Shown: piece after piece, positions 8,351 to 15,717 of the stretch | Layout: each line of letters begins with the position of its first letter | How positions within the stretch are numbered: the stretch's first letter is position 1 | DNA from: an uncultured Eubacteriales bacterium | GTDB taxonomy: Bacteria; Bacillota; Clostridia; Christensenellales; Borkfalkiaceae | Length of the DNA stretch: 64,000 nucleotides | NCBI GenBank assembly: GCA_900543915.1 | Contig: UQTB01000005.1 | Location: forward strand, 1 to 64,000 | Direction: 5' to 3' | Position numbers and translations under genes: made by a program | The notes under the pieces: model-generated | Seen by the model: the letters and a program-made list of their open reading frames with translations, nothing else | Databases searched by the model: none | Told to the model about the DNA's origin: nothing

Positions 8351-8390
8351 AGCAACAGCCCGCGGCAGTCTGCCGCGGGCTGTTGCTGTT
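8351..8390. terminator. Bidirectional terminator between fba and the pilin-like gene
   Basis: A 17-base stem (AGCAACAGCCCGCGGCA and its complement) with a three-base loop sits between two converging genes. The T tracts are short on both sides. Confidence 0.7.
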
Positions 8391-8399
8391 TCATTCACT

Positions 8400-10403
8400 T
8401 TATTGACAGAGATAACTGAATGTTCCATTCCCATTATCCGTTACTTCGATGGAGCCTCCGCTAAATACCGCTTCCATTCCGTCAGTGTCTGAAATGACCG
8501 TTACTCCTTTTTCTAAAACAATTGTGCCGCCCGTAATTGTTTTGCCGTTAAAATAAAGATAAAAGGTACCACTTGTTAATTTACAATATATGTCGTTTTC
8601 TAAAACAATGTTTTTATCAAGTATGATACCTTCTCCGTTATCCATCCAGCCTTGAATAAACGGCGTTTCAAAATTCGTTGTCATAGAGTTTTCCGCTGAC
8701 CTATCAGGAGTAAACGGGCCATTCGAATACCAACAATTTTTTTCTTTTGGGAGGTTTATTTTTTCTCCGTCAATATAAAGATTGTTGTTCTCCCCGTCAT
8801 CGTAAAATCTCTCGACAGAACTTCCGACAACACCATCCTGTACACTATCTTCAAATACACAGTGATTGATTTTAACATTATTACCGTTTGATTTACTGTT
8901 AAAAGCAACAGATTGCTGTACTGCTCCGTCAGCTGTAACCGTAGATTTGATGGTTGAATTGATAATTTCAACATCTATATTCGACGAATGCACGTAGGTT
9001 TTATCCGTCGTATCGCCCTCCAGCACAACAGTACCGAAGCTCTCATTCGGATTTTCACCAATCCCCTCCAGTACGCTGTTCGTAACCCTTACTTGGTAGT
9101 CGGCAGCCCAAAGGTTCAACGCTCCCCATCCGGTTAAATGTGAGTTCGAAAAATTCGCATATACCTCAGCATTATTGCAAACATTGAACGCATAATGAGT
9201 AGCGGATATGTCACAGTTATCAACAAACAACTCTATTCCCGTTATATCCGGATCAATTTGTAATCCGCGAGGATAACCGCCGTCCTTTGTAATATTTGTT
9301 CTTACGTCAAGAACAAAATTTTTTAAAGTGACATTTAAATTATTTGCGGCAATGCGTATTCCTCTTTTATTGCTTTGCTCCGTTGCCTTAGAGATAATAG
9401 AATGCTTTTCAGTTCCACCATCTATAATCACATCGTGTTCTATTAGAATCGAACTTGTAATTTCCAGATCGGATGTCAATTCAATGTATTTTTCCCCAGC
9501 ATCCAAAGCGGACTGAATATCAGCGTATTCTGCCGATTCGACACCTACCGTAGTTTTAGCAACCTTCTTATTCTCAAGATTCTCACCGGTCGTAACATTC
9601 GAATTTCCGTTAACGATTACATTTGCGATAGAATTTGCGTTTTCTGCTTCTATTTTTACGGAAGCGGTCGCCGAAGAAGCATCTATGATATTGACATATC
9701 CGGATTTGGAAATTTCAATTCGTCCGCTTATAATGGTAAGATACGCCGTTTCCCCGTATTCATGGTAAGATTCTCCGGCGATTGCAGTAATATTGACGCT
9801 ATCGGCAGTTCCCCGGTGCTCTACCGTCGAAAGAGGCGCGTTTACCGTAAGCGTTCCCCCGTTCGTACAAATCGTAATCTCTTTGCTTTCTTCCGTTGTA
9901 AATACAACGTCTACCGAACAAGTACCCGTATCGACGCCCGCGGAAACTTCGATCTCCGTCGCCGCAAAGTTGTCTGAAAGATAATAGCTGTAGCCTTTCT
10001 CCTCCGTCGGCTTTTCATCAATGATCTGCCATAATTTCCAGGCGCTCTTCGTCACGTCTTTCGCCGAATAGACGACGTCGTCCCCGTTCTTTAAGACAAA
10101 TTGGTTATTCTCCTCATCCCACAAAATATCGCCGTTCGAGGTAGGCGTCAGTTTTTCCAGCGTATATCCGCCCTCTTCTACGGTTTCCAGCACGTCGGAC
10201 ATCGTCTCGGGCGTTCCGTTCAGCGCCTCGTCGCTGACAAGCAGGGTGTTGAGATTTTTCACCATCGCCGTATCCGCAGCTTCGTTCGCGCGGTTGATCA
10301 GGCTGGAAAACGTGGGAATCAGTACGGCCGCCAGAATCGCGATCACCGCGATGACGATGACGAGTTCCACGATCGTAAAACCGTTTCTTTTCTTTCTACT
10401 CAT
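8400..10403 (-). CDS. Type IV prepilin-like protein fused to a beta-helix domain
   Basis: 667 residues. The start at 10403 follows AGGAG by eight bases and gives a textbook class III signal: basic leader RKKRNG, cleavage before F, E at +5, then a hydrophobic helix (about residues 10-32). Residues 33-150 look like a pilin headgroup. From about 200 onward the chain is Asn/Thr/Val-rich with repeating short strands (IELFVDNCDIS, VRVTNSVLEG, VEIINSTIKS), as in right-handed parallel beta-helices. Ordinary pilins have 120-200 residues. No pilus ATPase, prepilin peptidase or platform gene lies nearby. The distal two thirds are visibly more AT-rich than neighbouring genes, suggesting acquisition. It is probably surface-displayed; the function is unknown. 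Confidence 0.8.
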   Translation of the reverse strand: MSRKKRNGFTIVELVIVIAVIAILAAVLIPTFSSLINRANEAADTAMVKNLNTLLVSDEALNGTPETMSDVLETVEEGGYTLEKLTPTSNGDILWDEENNQFVLKNGDDVVYSAKDVTKSAWKLWQIIDEKPTEEKGYSYYLSDNFAATEIEVSAGVDTGTCSVDVVFTTEESKEITICTNGGTLTVNAPLSTVEHRGTADSVNITAIAGESYHEYGETAYLTIISGRIEISKSGYVNIIDASSATASVKIEAENANSIANVIVNGNSNVTTGENLENKKVAKTTVGVESAEYADIQSALDAGEKYIELTSDLEITSSILIEHDVIIDGGTEKHSIISKATEQSNKRGIRIAANNLNVTLKNFVLDVRTNITKDGGYPRGLQIDPDITGIELFVDNCDISATHYAFNVCNNAEVYANFSNSHLTGWGALNLWAADYQVRVTNSVLEGIGENPNESFGTVVLEGDTTDKTYVHSSNIDVEIINSTIKSTVTADGAVQQSVAFNSKSNGNNVKINHCVFEDSVQDGVVGSSVERFYDDGENNNLYIDGEKINLPKEKNCWYSNGPFTPDRSAENSMTTNFETPFIQGWMDNGEGIILDKNIVLENDIYCKLTSGTFYLYFNGKTITGGTIVLEKGVTVISDTDGMEAVFSGGSIEVTDNGNGTFSYLCQ

Positions 10404-10474
10404 TGCTGTTTCTCCTGTTCTTATTTTCGGCAATTTCTCCTTTCTAAATACCGTTATTTTTTTGCTTCGCAAAA

Positions 10475-10494
10475 AAATACTCCCGGGAGTATTT
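10475..10494 (-). promoter_or_regulatory. Palindromic hairpin with T tract in the pilin leader
   Basis: A perfect 20-base palindrome (half-site AAATACTCCC) is followed on the minus strand by a T run. It lies between the promoter at 10512-10540 and the pilin start, so it could act as an attenuator or as a dyad operator. Confidence 0.5.
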
Positions 10495-10511
10495 GCACGA
10501 TTTCATCTTTG

Positions 10512-10540
10512 ATTATAACACTCCGGCGGGAAAAAATCAA
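10512..10540 (-). promoter_or_regulatory. Sigma-A promoter of the pilin-like gene
   Basis: On the minus strand TTGATT (10535-10540) and TATAAT (10512-10517) are 17 bases apart. The transcript would have a leader of about 100 bases containing the palindrome. Confidence 0.7.
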
Positions 10541-10651
10541 TCGTTTTTTTCCGTTTGGTTGATAAGTTCTGACATTTTTTCTGTTTTTTAAGAAAAATAA
10601 TACTGATTTTGAAAAAATAAAGAAATATTTTATCTTAAACGATGCTGAAAG

Positions 10652-10678
10652 AAAAAAGGGCGGATATCCGCCCTTTTT
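10652..10678 (-). terminator. Intrinsic terminator after hsp20
   Basis: The stem GGGCGGAT/ATCCGCCC is flanked by A and T runs on both strands. It lies just downstream of the hsp20 stop. Confidence 0.8.
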
Positions 10679-10715
10679 CAAATTGGAGGTTTATGTTGAG
10701 AAAAAAGCAAGCCGA

Positions 10716-11144
10716 TTATTCGATCGCGATGCCCTTTGCGAGCTTCTTCGTTTCGTCGGGTTTGGGCACGATCAGCGTCAAAACGCCGTTTTCATACTTC
10801 GCTTTCACGGTTTCCTCTTCCACGTCTCCTACATAGAAGCTGCGCTTTGCCGAAAAACTGCGTTCACGGTGAATATAGTTCTTCTTTTCACCCGATTCCT
10901 CTTTCTCCTGCTTTTCGGCAGAAACGGTGAGGTAACCGTCTTCCAGTGAAACGGAGATATCTTTCTTATCGAAGCCGGGCATCTCCACTTCCAGTTCATA
11001 CCCCTTTTCCGTCTCCTTGATATCCGTCTTCATAACGGACCCGGCATGCTGGTACGCGGGACGGAACCAATCGTTGAACGCCTCTTCAAAAATATTGAAG
11101 GGACTCAAGTCTCTGTTGTTTCTATTGGTGATTTCGTATTTCAT
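10716..11144 (-). CDS. Hsp20/alpha-crystallin small heat-shock protein
   Basis: 142 residues. The N-terminal arm contains the common PFNIFEEAFNDWF. The alpha-crystallin domain (about residues 38-140) shows ELEVEMPGFDKKDISV, and the family signature AKYENGVLTLIVPK lies near its end. It acts as an ATP-independent holdase that keeps unfolding proteins soluble. The operator/promoter region carries two CIRCE-like elements, so HrcA repression is likely. It is monocistronic. Confidence 0.95.
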   Translation of the reverse strand: MKYEITNRNNRDLSPFNIFEEAFNDWFRPAYQHAGSVMKTDIKETEKGYELEVEMPGFDKKDISVSLEDGYLTVSAEKQEKEESGEKKNYIHRERSFSAKRSFYVGDVEEETVKAKYENGVLTLIVPKPDETKKLAKGIAIE

Positions 11145-11182
11145 AATTCTTCACTCCTTTTTCTTATTTTCAATGAAACATG

Positions 11183-11232
11183 TTAGCAATCTTTGCTATT
11201 GAGTGTTAGCACTCTCTTTCATTGATTGCTAA
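11183..11232 (-). promoter_or_regulatory. Two overlapping CIRCE (HrcA) operators
   Basis: CIRCE is TTAGCACTC-N9-GAGTGCTAA. At 11206-11232 the sequence is TTAGCACTC-N9-GATTGCTAA (one mismatch). At 11183-11209 it is TTAGCAATC-N9-GAGTGTTAG (three mismatches). The two share four bases. They lie just downstream of the -10 of the hsp20 promoter, where bound HrcA would block transcription. Confidence 0.85.
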
Positions 11233-11233
11233 T

Positions 11234-11261
11234 ATTATAGCACATTTATTTTCTTTGTCAA
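11234..11261 (-). promoter_or_regulatory. Sigma-A promoter of hsp20
   Basis: On the minus strand TTGACA (11256-11261) and TATAAT (11234-11239) are 16 bases apart, directly adjoining the proximal CIRCE element. Confidence 0.85.
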
Positions 11262-11292
11262 GTATTTTTTGCAACTATTTTAAAAATATTTT

Positions 11293-12816
11293 TCAAAAAA
11301 ATAAATTTTCTTTTTCGCGCGGGACAAGCCCTTTTTCCGTCAGCTCGAAAACCGCCGTCGCAACCCTCTCTATGAAAGCGCGGTCATGCGAGACGAACAG
11401 AATTGCGCCCGAAAAGCGCGCCAGTTCATCGGCGACCGCCCCGGCGGACAGCGGCGAAAAATTGCGGGAAGGCTCGTCTAAAATCAGCACCTGCGCGCCG
11501 GTCAGATTGGCCTTGGTCAGCAGCAGCTTGGCGCGCTGCCCGCCGGACAGCGCGGCGACGTCCCGCTCCATTTCCTCCCGCGTAAAGCGCATACAGCCGA
11601 GACAGGCGGCAATGTGTTCGCGCTCCGTCCCGCCGCCCTGCGTCTCCAGATAGGTAAGCGCCGTCATGCCCGGCCGCAGGACTTCGTCGTAGTCCTGCGG
11701 CATATAAAAGGCGCGCCGCCCTTCTCCCGCCTGCGCGGCGATTCTCAGCAAAGAGGACTTTCCGCACCCGTTTCTGCCCACGATGCAGACGCGTTCCCTG
11801 CCCTTCACGGTCAGGCGCACGTCTTCTGCGAGCAGTCTGTCTCCCGCAATCAGGCGCGGAAGGGATATTTCCAGCGCCGTCTTGCCTGCAGGCACGGAAA
11901 AAACGGGGAAGCGCATCAGAATGCACTCCTCCCATTCGGGGGGCTGCGTCATATCTTCCCGCTCCCTCCGATAGCGCTTTTCCTGGGAGAGAACGGATTT
12001 CATCTTCTTTTTCAGAAGCCGCGCGCCGTGCGGATCCGCGCGGCTGACCGTATCCAGCCCCCGCTGCACCTGATCCCGGATCACGCGCAGTTTTTCCTCC
12101 CGTTTTTCCGCTTCCGCGCGCTCGTACGCGGCGACCTGCGCCTGCTTTTCCCTGGCGCGCAGAAGCGTCTCCCGGTATGCGCGGTATCCGCCGCGGAAAA
12201 AGGTATGGCGCGGCTGCGTGCGGCGGCGCAGGCGCTCGAAGTGGAGCACGCCGTTTGCCGTCCGTTCCAACAGCCGCTCGTCGTGAGAAATGAACAGAAC
12301 GGGCTCTTTCAGAGCGCATATCATCTCCTCCAGCCATGCAAGCGCTTGAAGATCCAGGTTGTTGGAAGGCTCGTCCAGCAGCCAGACGGCGGGTTTTTGA
12401 AGAAGCATCTTTGCGAAGAGCAGTTTGATTTTCTCCCCGCCCGACAGCGACCGCACGCATTGATCCGACCAGAAAAACCCCGTTTCCACGCCCAGCCGGC
12501 GCGCGTATTCCGCCAGCTCGCCCGGATCCGCCGAATACAATGCGGGCGAAAGAAATTCCATCGCGCTGACTGCGGGAAATTCGGGTTCCTGCGGGAGATA
12601 AGCCTCCCGCTCGCGGCCGAGATCCGCCTTTCCCTTTCCCACGGCGTATTCCTTCGTCAATTCTTTGTCATAAAGATATTTCAGCAGCGTCGACTTTCCG
12701 TTTCCCTCTTCCCCGATCAGGGCGATTTTGTCTCCCTCGTTCAGCGTCAGCGAGAGATCTTCGACGATCGGCAGCAGATCCCTGCTGTGGTATAAACTGA
12801 CGTTTATTTCTATCAT
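11293..12816 (-). CDS. ABC-F ATPase, probable antibiotic-resistance ribosome-protection type
   Basis: 507 residues, two ABC domains and no membrane segments. Domain 1 has Walker A GEEGNGKST (about residue 37), signature LSGGEKIKLL and Walker B VWLLDEPSNNLD. A charged helical linker (about 185-280) follows. Domain 2 has GRNGCGKSS, LSGGQRAKLL and the atypical Walker B/D-loop LILDEPSRNFSPLS in place of DEPTNHLD. ABC-F proteins bind the ribosomal E site; the resistance branch displaces drugs from the peptidyl-transferase centre. The start at 12816 follows AGGAGG. The leader-peptide/double-terminator region upstream is the strongest argument for drug-inducible expression. A housekeeping Uup/EttA-like role is less likely. 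Confidence 0.85.
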   Translation of the reverse strand: MIEINVSLYHSRDLLPIVEDLSLTLNEGDKIALIGEEGNGKSTLLKYLYDKELTKEYAVGKGKADLGREREAYLPQEPEFPAVSAMEFLSPALYSADPGELAEYARRLGVETGFFWSDQCVRSLSGGEKIKLLFAKMLLQKPAVWLLDEPSNNLDLQALAWLEEMICALKEPVLFISHDERLLERTANGVLHFERLRRRTQPRHTFFRGGYRAYRETLLRAREKQAQVAAYERAEAEKREEKLRVIRDQVQRGLDTVSRADPHGARLLKKKMKSVLSQEKRYRREREDMTQPPEWEECILMRFPVFSVPAGKTALEISLPRLIAGDRLLAEDVRLTVKGRERVCIVGRNGCGKSSLLRIAAQAGEGRRAFYMPQDYDEVLRPGMTALTYLETQGGGTEREHIAACLGCMRFTREEMERDVAALSGGQRAKLLLTKANLTGAQVLILDEPSRNFSPLSAGAVADELARFSGAILFVSHDRAFIERVATAVFELTEKGLVPREKENLFF

Positions 12817-12829
12817 TGATTCCTCCTGT

Positions 12830-12859
12830 AAAAAAGACTTCCGGCTGCTGCCGAAAGTC
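12830..12859 (-). terminator. Promoter-proximal terminator (second attenuator) before the ABC-F gene
   Basis: A ten-pair stem GACTTTCGGC / GCCGGAAGTC with the loop AGCA is followed by TTTTTT on the minus strand. It ends only a few bases before the AGGAGG of the ABC-F gene. Confidence 0.75.
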
Positions 12860-12874
12860 AAACGGAAGAAATTT

Positions 12875-12901
12875 GAAAAACGCCGCGGAAAATCCGCGGC
12901 G
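12875..12901 (-). terminator. Leader terminator (first attenuator) before the ABC-F gene
   Basis: The stem CGCCGCGGA / TCCGCGGCG is followed by TTTTTC on the minus strand. It lies inside the untranslated leader between promoter and gene. Confidence 0.75.
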
Positions 12902-13002
12902 CGAACAGACGAACTGCGGAAAAAGGAAAACGACGAACTTTTTTCGGCAACAGACCGCGCTCCCCGCAGAATACGGCGAGCCGGGCGATATTGTGAAAAA
13001 AG

Positions 13003-13014
13003 TTATCTGTACAT
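13003..13014 (-). CDS. Three-codon leader peptide (M-Y-R) of the ABC-F gene
   Basis: ATG TAC AGA TAA on the minus strand, preceded by AAAAGGAG at a good distance. It lies about 30 bases downstream of the -10. Its position before two stacked terminators is the arrangement expected for ribosome-stalling attenuation. The size alone proves nothing; the context is the evidence. Confidence 0.6.
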   Translation of the reverse strand: MYR

Positions 13015-13042
13015 GTCTTCTCCTTTTCCGTTTGCTGCTATC

Positions 13043-13071
13043 AAGATACCACAGAGAGAGCGGAAAGTCAA
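13043..13071 (-). promoter_or_regulatory. Sigma-A promoter of the ABC-F transcript
   Basis: On the minus strand TTGACT (13066-13071) and TATCTT (13043-13048) are 17 bases apart, immediately after the glmS stop codon. The mRNA leader would be about 220 bases. Confidence 0.7.
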
Positions 13072-13077
13072 GCGAAA

Positions 13078-14847
13078 TTACTCCACTGTGACCGATTTTG
13101 CCAGATTGCGCGGCTTATCGATATCCCTTCCCCGCTTTTCCGCCACGTAATACGCGAACAGCTGCAGGGGGACGGCGGCGAGAACGGGAGACAGGGCGGG
13201 ATGAACGGCAGGCAGGCGGAACGCAAACTCTCCGCGCTCCTCCTCCGTTCCCACCGCGAATACGGACGCGCCCCGTCCCTCCACCTCCGCGCGGGCGTTG
13301 TCCGCTTTCTCGTAGAGATCGGGCTGCGTGGAGAGCAGGACGACGGTCACGCCTCTCTCGATGAGCGCGAGCGGGCCGTGCTTCAGTTCTCCCGACGCGC
13401 AGGCCTCCGCGAAGAGATAGCTGATCTCCTTGAGCTTGAGCGCACCCTCGCGCGCGGCGGGAAGATCCTCTCTTTTTCCGAGGAAGAAAAACGCCTTTGA
13501 ACGGGAGAGCGCATACGCGATCTCCCTGATTTTTTCCCGCTCGGACAGCACTTCCCCGACGGCGCGCGGAAGATCGTCGAAGGCGGCGGCGATCTCTTCC
13601 GTCTCGGCGGAGCACGTTCCCCCTGCGCGGGCGAACTCCAGCCCCATCAGATACAGCACGATCAGCTGGCAGTTATACGCCTTCGTGGAAGCCACCGCGA
13701 CCTCTTCCCCCGCGCAGATGGGGATCGCACGGTCTGCGGCGCGCGCGAGCGAACTGTCCTTGGCGTTGGTGACGGCAAACAGCGTCGCGCCCCGCCGTTT
13801 CGCCAGCGCCGCCGCCCGCAGGGTATCCGCGGTCTCTCCGCTCTGCGAGATCGCCACCGCCAGCGTGGAGCGATCGGTGGGAAAGCGGTCGTACAGGTAT
13901 TCGCTGGCGAGCACGGCGGAGACTTCCTGCTTCGCCCGCCCGCGCCAGAATCCGGCGGCGCTTTCCCCGCTGTGATACGCCGTCCCGCAGCCGAGAAAGA
14001 TCACGCGCGTAAACGAACGGAGCTCTGCGGGAGAGAGCCCCGTCCCGCCCGAACGCACGTAATGCTCCTTCGCCTCCGCAATGCGCCGCGGGATCTCGCA
14101 GATCTCCTTCATCATGTACGAGTCCGCTTCTTCCCGCATTTCCGCCTCGTCCGTCTCAAAGAAGGCGAGCGGGACGGGGTTGCCGCGCGCGTCGAAGAGA
14201 GAGATTCCCCGCGCCGTCAGCCGGGCGATCTCCCCGTCCTTCAGCACGGCGGCGCGGGACGCGAACGCGGAGAGCGTGCGGATATCCGACGACAGGAAAT
14301 ACGCCCCGCCGCGCTCCCCCACGACGAGGGGAGAATTTTTCCGCGCCGCCCAGATCTCACCGCAGTTTGTCAAAATTGCAAAGGCATAACTGCCCTCCAG
14401 CGCGGAGAGCGCCTTGCAGAGCGAAGGAAGGTTCGCGCCGCCCTCCCGCGCGATGAGATGAAGCGCGCATTCGGTATCCGTCTCCGAGACAAACGCGTAT
14501 CCCTCCCGTTCCAGCATTGCGCGCAGAGCGCGGTGATTCTCGATAATGCCGTTATGTACGAGCGCAAAGGAGCGGTCCCGCGAGACGAAGGGATGCGCGT
14601 TTCTGACGCACGCCCTGCCGTGCGTCGCCCAGCGGGTGTGCCCGATCGCGAATCTGCTGTCGTCTTCCGCGGTCTTTAAGGCGCGCTCCAGCTCCGCAAT
14701 GCGCCCCTTTTTCTTGACGGTGACCACGCGCCCGCCCTTGGAAAAGGATACGCCCGCGGAGTCGTACCCCCGGTATTCCAAAAGTTTCAGCCCTGCCACG
14801 ACGCGCGTGCGCGCGCGTTCGCCGATACATCCCATGATTCCGCACAT
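13078..14847 (-). CDS. glmS: Glutamine:fructose-6-phosphate aminotransferase
   Basis: 589 residues (E. coli 609). The N-terminal glutaminase begins MCGIMGCIGE, so Cys2 is the nucleophile; SDTECALHL and NGIIENH belong to the same domain. Two SIS sugar-isomerase domains follow (GCGTAYHSGE, ISQSGETADTL and the second around ELKHGPLALIE), ending in the invariant KSVTVE. It makes glucosamine-6-phosphate for peptidoglycan. The leader is structured but does not resemble the glmS ribozyme. No terminator is evident before the ABC-F promoter, so read-through is possible. Confidence 0.96.
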   Translation of the reverse strand: MCGIMGCIGERARTRVVAGLKLLEYRGYDSAGVSFSKGGRVVTVKKKGRIAELERALKTAEDDSRFAIGHTRWATHGRACVRNAHPFVSRDRSFALVHNGIIENHRALRAMLEREGYAFVSETDTECALHLIAREGGANLPSLCKALSALEGSYAFAILTNCGEIWAARKNSPLVVGERGGAYFLSSDIRTLSAFASRAAVLKDGEIARLTARGISLFDARGNPVPLAFFETDEAEMREEADSYMMKEICEIPRRIAEAKEHYVRSGGTGLSPAELRSFTRVIFLGCGTAYHSGESAAGFWRGRAKQEVSAVLASEYLYDRFPTDRSTLAVAISQSGETADTLRAAALAKRRGATLFAVTNAKDSSLARAADRAIPICAGEEVAVASTKAYNCQLIVLYLMGLEFARAGGTCSAETEEIAAAFDDLPRAVGEVLSEREKIREIAYALSRSKAFFFLGKREDLPAAREGALKLKEISYLFAEACASGELKHGPLALIERGVTVVLLSTQPDLYEKADNARAEVEGRGASVFAVGTEEERGEFAFRLPAVHPALSPVLAAVPLQLFAYYVAEKRGRDIDKPRNLAKSVTVE

Positions 14848-14856
14848 AAAAAACCT

Positions 14857-14920
14857 CTCCCGCCATTATATGCGGAAGCGAGAGAAAGGGTCCTGCGCAC
14901 AGAATAAACGGCCGCGCAGG
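14857..14920 (-). promoter_or_regulatory. Structured leader of glmS
   Basis: Two hairpins lie directly before glmS on the minus strand. CCTGCGC/GCGCAGG spans 14892-14920. CTCTCGC/GCGGGAG spans 14857-14884, and its 3' arm overlaps the GGGAGAGG ribosome-binding site, so folding would hide it. A TATAAT at the loop could alternatively be a -10 box, but no -35 fits. Confidence 0.35.
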
Positions 14921-14969
14921 TATGGAGCGCCGCCGTTTTGACCGTTCGGCAGCCGGAATGGAATCAATG

Positions 14970-14997
14970 GAAAACGCAGGGAACCGTTCTCCCTGCG
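14970..14997 (-). terminator. Intrinsic terminator after the GNAT gene
   Basis: The stem CGCAGGGA / TCCCTGCG with a short loop is followed by TTTTCC on the minus strand, a few bases past the GNAT stop. Confidence 0.75.
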
Positions 14998-15001
14998 CGT
15001 T

Positions 15002-15571
15002 TCAGTTGTCGCCGGAAAGAGGATCCGGCCCTGTTTTTTCAGTCATCCGCATTTCGATGCGGCGGGAGACAAAGCGCCCCGCCCAGCGCCTGATCAGCGC
15101 GTCATAGTCCTGCGGATCGACCGGCTCTTCCGTACTCATTAAATCATAGATCACGCCCGCTTCTCTTATTTCGTAAGGCAGGTCGCGGAATCCGTTCCGA
15201 AGATAGAAATTGCGCCGCCGGACGCGCTCTCCGTTGTTTGCCGCGCCGTCATCCAGCGGTTCGCGCGCAAGAAAAATACGGCTGTCCGCGCAGCGCTCCT
15301 TTAACAGGCGGAGAATCTCGCTTCCGCAGCCCGTTCCGCGCAGCGCTCCGTCAACGGCAAAATAGAACAGATACGTCAGTTCTCTGTATGAAACGGTGTA
15401 GGCAAAGCCGATAAACGCGCCGTTTTCCTCTGCGACGAGCATCTCCGCCCTGCCCTGCCGCGCTCTGCGCCGCACGAAGAAAAAAGGAGCGCGCTCATCT
15501 TCCGGAAACGCAGAGAGATAAAGCCGTTTTATCTGTTTATAGTCGTTTTTTTCCGCTTTGCGCAAAATCAT
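15002..15571 (-). CDS. GNAT family N-acetyltransferase
   Basis: 189 residues. The acetyl-CoA-binding motif A is readable as YFAVDGALRGTGCGSEILRLL (about residues 70-90; the RGTGCGS loop is the R/Q-x-x-G-x-G/A). The NFYLRNGFRDL segment near residue 125 is the usual motif B region. The substrate cannot be predicted. It is transcribed alone, with hairpins on both sides. Confidence 0.85.
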   Translation of the reverse strand: MILRKAEKNDYKQIKRLYLSAFPEDERAPFFFVRRRARQGRAEMLVAEENGAFIGFAYTVSYRELTYLFYFAVDGALRGTGCGSEILRLLKERCADSRIFLAREPLDDGAANNGERVRRRNFYLRNGFRDLPYEIREAGVIYDLMSTEEPVDPQDYDALIRRWAGRFVSRRIEMRMTEKTGPDPLSGDN

Positions 15572-15633
15572 ACCCCAAAGCTCCGGTCCGTTTTCATTTT
15601 CTATATTTTAACACCATAAAAGGAAAAAATCAA

Positions 15634-15677
15634 CAAAAGAGTCCGCGGTTCCCAAAGGATTCCGCGGACTGTTTTTC
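15634..15677. terminator. Bidirectional hairpin terminator after ylmC
   Basis: AGTCCGCGG / CCGCGGACT with a 13-base loop is flanked by GTTTTTC on the plus strand and CTTTTG on the minus strand. Confidence 0.65.
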
Positions 15678-15717
15678 AGATCGGCCGTTTACGTCCCGCA
15701 CAGTTTGTTTTCCCGGT

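Noticed and set aside
10404..10520. c-di-GMP riboswitch before the pilin gene
   Set aside because: Clostridial pilin genes often have one, but the conserved GEMM core is absent from this leader.
11614..12795. 393-codon open frame on the plus strand
   Set aside because: Antisense to the ABC-F gene, which has all ABC motifs in the opposite strand.
14848..14975. glmS ribozyme
   Set aside because: The conserved cleavage-site and core sequences (AGCGCC.. and the following pseudoknot strands) are not present upstream of glmS.
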